Shown: one piece after another, positions 1-5,290 of the stretch
How the letters are laid out: the number at the start of each line of letters is the position of its first letter
Numbering within the stretch: the stretch's first letter is position 1
Translations under genes and position numbers: made by a program
Notes under the pieces: generated by a model
Database searches by the model: none
What the model saw: only the letters and a program-made list of their open reading frames with translations
What the model was told of the DNA's origin: nothing
NCBI GenBank assembly: GCA_946886375.1
Contig: CAMPIL010000179.1
Coordinates: 1 to 7,469, forward strand
Direction: 5' to 3'
Source of the DNA: an uncultured Phycisphaerales bacterium
GTDB taxonomy: Bacteria > Planctomycetota > Phycisphaerae > Phycisphaerales > SM1A02
DNA length: 7,469 bases

Positions 1-7
1 CGGCGCG

Positions 8-580
8 GTGAGCGAGGATCGGATCGTTCTGCCGATTCCGCCCGGCACGCATTGGAGAGATGCGAAGCCGGTGTTGCTGCCGGAGTTGCCGGTGCTGCCG
101 ACGGTTGCGGCTCAGGAAAAGGAAGCGCCCAAGCAACTGCCTGGTGGTGCGCCTGTGAGTGGGAGGCCGGTGCAGGCTGCGAACGCTGGGCCGAGCAAGG
201 CGCAAAGGGCAGCGATGGCGCGGACCAAGTCGAAGCATCTTGCAGGTGTGCCTGCGGGCAAGGCTGCGATGATCACTCGAGGCGGTCTGCGCTACATCGA
301 GCGCGGCGATGGCGAGCCTGAGCAGATGCAGGCCGAGCAAACCAAGCCGAAGCGGCCGAGGAAGTCCAAGCCTCGTCAGAAGAATGATCCTAAGTATGTG
401 AAGGCGGCCCGTGAATTGCGCGATCGCTTCCTGGAGCAGGTGAACGTCGATCGACTGCTTCCCGCAGCGTGCGGCAAGTACGATGTCAGTCGCCAGTTGG
501 AAGGTCCCGCATCCAGCAACAGTCACATCAGGATCGAGCACGTGAAGATCGAGAGCGTCAAACTCCTCGATGCAGCGTGA
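8..580 (+). CDS. Hypothetical basic, proline-rich protein (start uncertain)
   Basis: I do not recognise this protein. Taken from the GTG at 8 it is 190 residues, but the frame stays open to the left edge, so the true start may lie outside the window and no ribosome binding site can be judged. Residues 8-60 are rich in Pro, Ala and Val and look disordered. Residues 60-90 and 112-131 are rich in Lys and Arg (for example TKPKRPRKSKPRQK), suggesting contact with nucleic acid or another acidic partner. Residues 126-165 look like a compact folded segment: NDPKYVKAARELRDRFLEQV is probably an amphipathic helix, followed by LLPAACGKYDVSRQL. The tail, about 173-186, alternates as a likely beta strand (HIRIEHVKIESVKLL). 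There is no signal peptide or membrane helix, so a cytoplasmic location is likely. It converges on murD with 6 bp between stop codons. Coding is credible from length and composition; function is unknown. Confidence 0.65.
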   Translation: MSEDRIVLPIPPGTHWRDAKPVLLPELPVLPTVAAQEKEAPKQLPGGAPVSGRPVQAANAGPSKAQRAAMARTKSKHLAGVPAGKAAMITRGGLRYIERGDGEPEQMQAEQTKPKRPRKSKPRQKNDPKYVKAARELRDRFLEQVNVDRLLPAACGKYDVSRQLEGPASSNSHIRIEHVKIESVKLLDAA

Positions 581-586
581 GAGAGT

Positions 587-1969
587 TCATGCCTTGCATG
601 TTGCGGCGGTGGCATGCGCGTTTGAAGCGTTGACCATCGCTGTGAATGCTTCGCCTCGTTGTTCGTAGTTGGTGAACTGATCCCAACTGGCGCAGCCGGG
701 GCTGAGCAGAAGGATGTCGTTGGGTTTCATGCGCGACATGGCTGTGTTGACTGCTCGCGCCAGAGTTTCACAAGAGAAGACAGCCGTCCCCGGAATATTT
801 GAAGCAGTGATTTGTTGTGCGGTGTGCGCGAGTGTGGGGCCGGTTGTGCCGATGGTGTAGAGGCCTGCGATGGTTGATGCGAGTTTCGCGATGGGTGTGA
901 GGTCGCTGCCCTTGTCGTAGCCGCCTGCGATGAGGTGAATGGCAGCGGGATCGTCGAAGGCATCGACCGCAAGCAATGTCGCTTCAGGCGTGGTGGACTT
1001 GGAATCGTTGTAGAAGCGCATGCCGTCGTGCTGCGCGACGAGTTGCAGACGATGCGGCAGGCCCGCGAAATCGTTGAGCAGAGTCGCAGCGGTCTGCGCA
1101 TCGATTGGAAACGATGGATCGGATCGAGCGCAGAGCATCGCAGCAGCGATCGCAGCGTGCGCGTTGATCTGGTTGTGAATCCCCGGAATCGAAAGCCCAA
1201 TGCGCTGCAGAGATTCGATGTCGGCAATCGTGGGCGCGGTGGTCTTATGATCGCCTGGCTTCTGATATCTGAAGATGTTAAGTTTGGAATCCTTGTAATG
1301 TTCGAACGAGCCGTGCCAATCGATGTGATTGGGGCTGATGTTGGTGAGGACCGCGATGTGAGGCGACCAGCCTTGCGCGTCGCGGGCATCGCTGAGCCAA
1401 TAGAGCATCGCGCTGGAGAGTTCCAGAACGATCCAATCGTTTGGTTGAATCTCATCGAGGTGATTAAGCAGCGAGCCGCCGATGTTCCCGCCGAGGTGTG
1501 CGCGAGTGTTGGGAGGCGCGGCCTTGCGCAGGATGTGGTGGATCATCGCGGTGGTGGTTGATTTGCCCGCGCTGCCCGTGACTGCGATGGCGCGGTTGCG
1601 GGGGATTTGCTCTATGAGCAGACGGATTTCGGTGGTGACGCAAACGCCTGAGTTGATCGCGGCCGTGATATAAGGATTGCTCCAGGGCTTTGGCACCGCG
1701 GGATTGGCGATCACGAGATCGCATCGCAGAGGCGAGAAGTCGGCTGCATCATGTCCATCGAGATGGAGCGTGACCTTGCGTTGATCGATCAGGTCTTGAA
1801 TGCCCGCGATTGACTCTTGGAGTTCGCTGGCTGACTGCATGTCGGTGAGGAGGACGTGTGCGCCTTGGGATGCGAGCCAGCGCGTGACGCCCGCGCCGCC
1901 GCCGAAACGGCCCAGGCCCATGACGGTGACGCGTTTGCCTTGGAAGGAGTTGGCGGTGTGCATGTTCAT
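587..1969 (-). CDS. murD: UDP-N-acetylmuramoyl-L-alanine--D-glutamate ligase (MurD)
   Basis: This cytoplasmic Mur ligase adds D-glutamate to UDP-MurNAc-L-Ala using ATP, the second amino-acid step of peptidoglycan precursor synthesis. The 460 residues show all three Mur domains. The N-terminal Rossmann-like UDP-binding domain begins VTVMGLGRFGGG (about 14-25). The central ATPase domain has the P-loop TGSAGKSTT at 131-139, NHIDWHGSFEHY around 214-225, and Lys229 in DSKLNIF, matching the carbamylated Lys198 of E. coli. GIHNQINAHAA (263-273) marks the domain junction. The C-terminal domain carries NDSKST (321-326), AGGYDKGSD (348-356; Lys353 matches E. coli Lys348) and SPGCASWDQFTNYEQRG (423-439; Ser428 and Tyr435 match D-Glu-contacting Ser415 and Phe422). 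Oddities are GSAGKS in place of the usual GTNGK[ST], and a short segment between the carbamyl-Lys region and GIHN. Neither of the two ATGs (1969, 1963) has a clear Shine-Dalgarno. No other dcw-cluster gene is present in the window. Confidence 0.95.
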   Translation of the reverse strand: MNMHTANSFQGKRVTVMGLGRFGGGAGVTRWLASQGAHVLLTDMQSASELQESIAGIQDLIDQRKVTLHLDGHDAADFSPLRCDLVIANPAVPKPWSNPYITAAINSGVCVTTEIRLLIEQIPRNRAIAVTGSAGKSTTTAMIHHILRKAAPPNTRAHLGGNIGGSLLNHLDEIQPNDWIVLELSSAMLYWLSDARDAQGWSPHIAVLTNISPNHIDWHGSFEHYKDSKLNIFRYQKPGDHKTTAPTIADIESLQRIGLSIPGIHNQINAHAAIAAAMLCARSDPSFPIDAQTAATLLNDFAGLPHRLQLVAQHDGMRFYNDSKSTTPEATLLAVDAFDDPAAIHLIAGGYDKGSDLTPIAKLASTIAGLYTIGTTGPTLAHTAQQITASNIPGTAVFSCETLARAVNTAMSRMKPNDILLLSPGCASWDQFTNYEQRGEAFTAMVNASNAHATAATCKA

Positions 1970-2029
1970 TGAGCAAGGCAGTTCGTGGAAGTCGCGGATC
2001 AGATGGGTTCACGAGCCATCGATTGTTTG

Positions 2030-2035
2030 ATTATC
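2030..2035 (-). promoter_or_regulatory. Possible -10 element for murD
   Basis: Read on the minus strand this is GATAAT, five of six matches to the sigma-70 -10 consensus, about 60 bases upstream of the murD ATG. It would give a leader of roughly 50 bases. No convincing -35 sits at 16-18 bases upstream; the nearest T-rich hexamer, TTCCAC, is at 19 bases and a poor match. This is a weak prediction based on one box and on the need for a promoter in this divergent gap. Confidence 0.25.
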
Positions 2036-2093
2036 CGCGCGATTAGCGGCGTGTGTGGAAGGTTCTGTCGTTTCAGTTGAGCGGAGAAATCAC

Positions 2094-2099
2094 TACACT
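2094..2099 (+). promoter_or_regulatory. Possible -10 element for the first DUF4190-like gene
   Basis: TACACT matches four of six consensus -10 bases and lies 12 bases before the preferred ATG at 2112. Transcription from it would begin only a few bases before the start codon, giving a nearly leaderless mRNA. That would fit the lack of any Shine-Dalgarno directly before 2112. No good -35 is present at 17 bases (TTTCAG). Low confidence. Confidence 0.2.
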
Positions 2100-2111
2100 C
2101 ATCGGCCCAGC

Positions 2112-2807
2112 ATGAGTTCACCGATGAATCAGGAACAATCGCCTCCGCCGTCCCGTCCGCAGGGAATGGGGAGCGCACTGCGCAAGCCGCAACCGGTGAA
2201 GCCGCGGATGTCGCGCTTGGCGGTGGTGGCGATTGTGCTTGCGGCGGTGCCGTGCTGCCCGGTGGTGAGTCTGGCCGGGTCGGCGCTGGGCATCACGGCA
2301 TTGCGGCGAATTCGCGCTGCCAACGGCGCGCTGGGTGGACTGCGATTGGCGCAGTTGGCGATCGCCATCGGACTGATGGTGGGGGCGCTGTCGATGATCG
2401 GGCTGACGCGGCTGGGCCAGTGGGTTGATCGCACCAATCACGAGGAAATGACCCGCGCGGTGGAAACCGCCGTGCGCGGCGCGATGGATGGCAACGTGCA
2501 GGAGGTGCAGAAGGTGTGGGCGTCGGGGCCTGGGCTGCCGGCAGACGCGATTCAATCGTTCGGCGAATCGGCGCTGCAGCGGTACGGTCGTCTGCGCTGG
2601 TTCAGCGCATCGTTTTCATCTGCGTCAGGATCGATGTTTCAGCAAGAGTATGAGGTCGCGGGAGTGTTCGTCTTCGATCGGCGCGAGTTGACCGGGTCGG
2701 CTGCATTTGAAGTGCGGACAGATACCGGCCAAATCTGGCCGCAGTTTCGGCTGAAATCGATTGAGATAACGGACAAGGAGAACGGCGACCTGCGCCTCCC
2801 GCCTTGA
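2112..2807 (+). CDS. DUF4190-like membrane protein with extracytoplasmic domain, paralog 1
   Basis: This 231-residue protein is the first of three tandem paralogs. Residues 1-33 are a polar Pro/Gln/Lys-rich tail. Residues 36-65 form a hydrophobic helix with CCP at 48-50 and end in GITALRRIRA, the typical DUF4190 pattern. Residues about 78-98 form a second helix. The remainder, about 105-231, should be extracytoplasmic. It shares landmarks with the two downstream proteins: a helix AVETAVRGAMDGNVQEVQKV, then ALQRYGRLR (154-162), a strand around 180-204 (YEVAGVFVFDR...TGSAAFEV), and the ending IEITDKENGDLRLP. The function is unknown. I prefer ATG 2112 because an in-frame GTG at 2055 adds only a charged stretch absent from the paralogs; Met5 at 2124 is another option. 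Neither has a clear ribosome binding site. Cytoplasmic tail and outside C-terminus are inferred from helix count. Confidence 0.8.
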   Translation: MSSPMNQEQSPPPSRPQGMGSALRKPQPVKPRMSRLAVVAIVLAAVPCCPVVSLAGSALGITALRRIRAANGALGGLRLAQLAIAIGLMVGALSMIGLTRLGQWVDRTNHEEMTRAVETAVRGAMDGNVQEVQKVWASGPGLPADAIQSFGESALQRYGRLRWFSASFSSASGSMFQQEYEVAGVFVFDRRELTGSAAFEVRTDTGQIWPQFRLKSIEITDKENGDLRLPP

Positions 2808-2832
2808 TGTTTGGATGCAGGGGGATGGTGCA

Positions 2833-2862
2833 TTGGCGGACCACCCGGTGTTGTCGTAGGAT
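2833..2862 (+). promoter_or_regulatory. Possible sigma-70 promoter before the second DUF4190-like gene
   Basis: A candidate -35 TTGGCG (2833-2838) and -10 TAGGAT (2857-2862), each matching four of six consensus bases, are separated by 18 bases. They sit in the 84-base gap between the first and second paralogs, with a predicted start near 2869 and a good Shine-Dalgarno 10 bases later. If real, the operon made of paralogs 2 and 3, the ATPase and the MCE gene could be transcribed independently of paralog 1. This rests on pattern matching only. Confidence 0.35.
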
Positions 2863-2878
2863 GCCGCAGGTTCATTCC

Positions 2879-2883
2879 AGGAG
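2879..2883 (+). promoter_or_regulatory. Shine-Dalgarno site fixing the start at 2892
   Basis: AGGAG lies 8 bases before the ATG at 2892, an ideal spacing. It decides the start of the second DUF4190-like gene against the in-frame TTG at 2811, which has no such site and would add 27 residues unlike the paralogs. Confidence 0.75.
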
Positions 2884-2891
2884 CACCGCCC

Positions 2892-3602
2892 ATGACGCAG
2901 TTCCCAAGCAGCCAGTTTGAGATGTACGGCGACGAAGCCGGCCAGCCGCGAAAGACCAGCGGATTGTCGATTACCGCGCTGGTGTTGAGCCTCGTGGGAC
3001 TTTGCTGCGGCTGCACCGCGCCGATCGGCGTGCTGCTGGGGATTATCGCGTTTGCGACGACTGGACCGCGCTCACCAAAGAAGGGGCGCGGCATGGCGGT
3101 GGCGGCGATCATCGTCGGGCTGATTCTGAGCCTGTTGTGGGGCGGATTCGCGTATTGGGCTTCGAGCAAATATTACGAGATGCTTCAGTTGCCGGACACC
3201 GCGCTGCGGGCTGGGTTTGCCGGCGACATTGCGACGTTCAAGTCGAAATTCCACGGTGCAGGCGCGACTGCGCCGGACGCCGAAGCTGAGGCGTTCATCA
3301 GCGAACTGCGCAGCCGATACGGCAATTTCGTCTCTGCGACGGTCGATCAAAGCGGCCCGCCGCCGAAGCAAAGTCCGGGTCAGCCGATCGTGCCGTTGCC
3401 CTTCCAGTTCACCTTCGACAACGCGACGCTTTCCGGCGAAGTGGAGTTCATCATTTTGGATGAGCAGTCAAGCGAACTTGTCTTGAAGATGGGAACCATC
3501 ACGATCAACGATCCCAACAGCACATCGCTGGTGTATCCGGCCAGTGCCGTCATAGGTGGCGGTGCAACGACCGCGCCGGGACCTGGCGGCGCCTCGCCTT
3601 GA
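2892..3602 (+). CDS. DUF4190-like membrane protein with extracytoplasmic domain, paralog 2
   Basis: This 236-residue protein has the same plan as its neighbours. A polar N-terminus (1-23) is followed by a first helix about 25-55 containing LCCGCTAPIGVLLGIIAF, a basic loop SPKKGRG (61-67), a second helix about 68-90, and an extracytoplasmic domain from about 95. In that domain ALRAGFAGDIATFKSKF (104-120), SRYGNF (141-146) and the strand pair FQFTFDNATL / GEVEFIILDE (171-191) align with paralog 3. LVLKMGTITINDPNSTSLVYP (197-217) aligns with the ends of both paralogs. A Gly/Pro/Thr-rich tail follows. Over the ALRAGFAG block, 12 of 21 positions match paralog 3. The compact helix-then-strands order resembles small NTF2-like or cystatin-like extracellular domains, but that fold is a guess. 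The stop overlaps the next start by one base (TGATG), implying translational coupling. Function unknown. Confidence 0.85.
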   Translation: MTQFPSSQFEMYGDEAGQPRKTSGLSITALVLSLVGLCCGCTAPIGVLLGIIAFATTGPRSPKKGRGMAVAAIIVGLILSLLWGGFAYWASSKYYEMLQLPDTALRAGFAGDIATFKSKFHGAGATAPDAEAEAFISELRSRYGNFVSATVDQSGPPPKQSPGQPIVPLPFQFTFDNATLSGEVEFIILDEQSSELVLKMGTITINDPNSTSLVYPASAVIGGGATTAPGPGGASP

Positions 3603-4321
3603 TGATGGCCATGCCGGAGCCGTCTCGCACGAATGCGGAACAGCCGCCAACGCCTGTGGCGCGAACAAGCAATTGGGCGGTGGCGTCGCTGCTGTGCAGC
3701 CTTGCGTGTTGCCCTGTGGCGACATTGCTTGGGCCGTTGCTGGGACTGCGCGCGTTGGTGCAGATTCGCGCCAACCCCACCACAGTGCGCGGCCGCGGCA
3801 TTGCGATTGCGGGAATCGTGATTGGTCTGGCCATTTCACTTGTGTGGATCGCCGCGGCGATCTGGTGGCAGTTCAATGCGCGTTTGCCAATGTTGAACGG
3901 CCCGCGCGATGCTCTCCAAGCGGGGCTGGCGGGAGACGTCGCGCGGTTCAAGGCTGCATTTGTGGGTGACGATCCTGCAGGACCGGCGGACGAAGCGATC
4001 GCGTTCCTGAACCAATTGTCCACCCGCTACGGCCGTTTGCTTGATTCGACATTGAGTCAGTCGCCCATCACCAAGCCCACGCTGTCGGGGCCCGCTGAAC
4101 TTCGCATCACCTACACGCTGACGTTTGATCAATCGCAGGTCGAAGCGGAAGCGGCTTTTGTCACGTTCGCGCCGTCGGCGGCGATTCCCAAGCCGGTGTT
4201 CAAGTGGGCGTGGATTCGGGTAATTGATCCGCTTCGGGGCGATTTGGTTTATCCTGTAGCGGCAACGGCTCAGGCGACTTCGCTGCCGCAGAGCGCGACG
4301 CAGCCGTCAAACGCACCGTGA
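3602..4321 (+). CDS. DUF4190-like membrane protein with extracytoplasmic domain, paralog 3
   Basis: This 239-residue protein is the third paralog. Its ATG at 3602 overlaps the previous stop in TGATG; ATGs at 3605 and 3611 are alternatives. Residues 1-22 are polar. The first helix, about 25-52, contains LACCPVATLLGPLLGLRAL. The loop ends in VRGRG (62-66), and GIAIAGIVIGLAISLVWIAA begins the second helix (66-88). The extracytoplasmic part carries ALQAGLAGDVARFKAAF (104-120), STRYGRLLD (140-148), YTLTFDQSQVEAEAAFVTF (171-189) and WIRVIDPLRGDLVYP (204-218), then a Thr/Ser/Gln/Pro-rich tail. GRG plus two glycine-rich helices is typical of DUF4190. It lies 3 bases ahead of the ABC ATPase, so co-translation with a lipid-transport ATPase is likely. 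That placement is the best clue to its role; a function in envelope lipid transport is inference. Confidence 0.85.
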   Translation: MMAMPEPSRTNAEQPPTPVARTSNWAVASLLCSLACCPVATLLGPLLGLRALVQIRANPTTVRGRGIAIAGIVIGLAISLVWIAAAIWWQFNARLPMLNGPRDALQAGLAGDVARFKAAFVGDDPAGPADEAIAFLNQLSTRYGRLLDSTLSQSPITKPTLSGPAELRITYTLTFDQSQVEAEAAFVTFAPSAAIPKPVFKWAWIRVIDPLRGDLVYPVAATAQATSLPQSATQPSNAP

Positions 4322-4324
4322 ACC

Positions 4325-5233
4325 ATGTCGCAGCAGTCAGTCATCGTGGTCGAGAATCTGGTGAAGCGCTTCGGCGAGCAAACGGTGCTCGATGGCGTGA
4401 ACCTGGAGATTCAGCCTGGTGAGACAATGGTCATCATGGGCGGATCTGGTTCGGGCAAATCCACGCTGCTGCGGCACATGATCGGATCGCTCATGCCCGA
4501 TCTCGGGAATGTGAGACTCTTCGGCCAGGACCTGCTGAAGCTTGATGAGGAAGGCCTGAACGCGGTGCGCAAGAAGTTCGGCATCCTGTTCCAGTCCGGC
4601 GCGCTGTTCAATTCCATGACTATTGCCGAGAACGTCGGACTGCCGCTGCAGGAGCACACGACCATCGACAGCCGCATCATCGACATTCAAGTGAAGATCA
4701 AGTTGGAGATGGTGGGCCTGCGCGAGCACGCCAGCAAATACCCCGCGCAGATTTCTGGAGGCATGAAGAAGCGGGCCGGCTTGGCGCGGGCGCTGGCGCT
4801 GGACCCGCGCATCCTGTTCTACGATGAGCCCTCGGCTGGCCTGGACCCGGTCACGTCGGCGGAAATCGATCAACTGATGATGGACCTGTCCAAAAAACTC
4901 GGCGTCACCAGTGTGGTGGTCACGCACGAGATGGATTCCGCCTTCCGTATCGCTGACCGCATGGCGATGCTGGACAAGGGAAAGATGCTGATGGTGGACA
5001 AGCGGTCAGCGTTCGAGCGGTTGCGCGACCACCCTGAAACGCGATTGGCGGAACTAACCGAAGAGCAACAGTTGATCCGCCAGTTTCTCAGGGGAGATGC
5101 GGAAGGGCCTATCACCCGCCGCAAGGCGATGACCAATTACGCCGAGGACCTGCTGGGCGAGACCGGCCCCACGTTGGCCGAGGTTCCGTCGGTGGAATCG
5201 ACCCGTGTTGTGAAAAGCATCGCAAAAACCTGA
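4325..5233 (+). CDS. ABC transporter ATP-binding protein, MlaF-like (Mce/Mla lipid transport)
   Basis: This cytoplasmic ATPase should power an MCE-type lipid transporter together with an MlaE-type permease and the MCE protein encoded next. In 302 residues all nucleotide-binding motifs are intact: Walker A GGSGSGKST (39-47), Q-loop Gln90 in ILFQSGALF, signature SGGMKKR (144-150), Walker B ILFYDEP (163-169, catalytic Glu168), D-loop AGLDP (171-175) and switch His201 in VVVTHEMD. The sequences QSGALFNSMTIAENVGLPL and SGGMKKRAGLARA are characteristic of the MlaF/Ttg2A branch rather than of importer ATPases. A C-terminal extension beyond about 225 continues with LTEEQQLIRQFLRG and a low-similarity tail; the protein is longer than E. 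coli MlaF (about 269 residues). Start ATG 4325 is 3 bases after the previous stop and has no Shine-Dalgarno, so it probably depends on coupling. No permease gene is present in the window. Confidence 0.93.
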   Translation: MSQQSVIVVENLVKRFGEQTVLDGVNLEIQPGETMVIMGGSGSGKSTLLRHMIGSLMPDLGNVRLFGQDLLKLDEEGLNAVRKKFGILFQSGALFNSMTIAENVGLPLQEHTTIDSRIIDIQVKIKLEMVGLREHASKYPAQISGGMKKRAGLARALALDPRILFYDEPSAGLDPVTSAEIDQLMMDLSKKLGVTSVVVTHEMDSAFRIADRMAMLDKGKMLMVDKRSAFERLRDHPETRLAELTEEQQLIRQFLRGDAEGPITRRKAMTNYAEDLLGETGPTLAEVPSVESTRVVKSIAKT

Positions 5234-5290
5234 TTGCGAGGTCGGATGCCAACGGCGGCCGTTCGGTCGTTGTTGTGTTACCATGTGGAC

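Noticed and set aside
727..1455. 242-codon open frame on the - strand within murD in another frame
   Set aside because: The product is a Ser/Arg/Pro-rich low-complexity string typical of a frame-shifted GC-rich gene, while murD motifs are continuous in the true frame.
935..1561. 208-codon open frame on the + strand opposite murD
   Set aside because: It lies wholly within murD on the other strand, has no family-like motifs, and is the expected shadow of a GC-rich gene.
2055..2111. GTG-initiated 5' extension of paralog 1
   Set aside because: It adds 19 residues with no match to the paralog N-termini and would place the start upstream of the only -10-like box.
1970..2111. Small RNA or riboswitch in the divergent gap
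   Set aside because: I looked for paired stems and known aptamer-like conserved stretches and saw none worth reporting.
2811..2891. TTG-initiated 5' extension of paralog 2
   Set aside because: The AGGAG at 2879 with 8-base spacing points to ATG 2892.
2639..3169. 176-codon minus-strand open frame across the paralog 1/2 junction
   Set aside because: It is antisense to two genes with consistent paralog architecture and shows no recognisable domain.
5251..5263. Inverted repeat AACGGCGGCCGTT between the ATPase and MCE genes
   Set aside because: Only a 5-bp stem with a 3-base loop and no T tract; too small to call a terminator within an apparent operon.
5234..5290. TTG-initiated 5' extension of the MCE protein
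   Set aside because: MCE proteins usually start with a short charged segment directly before the helix, as MASLSERERNN does from 5291.
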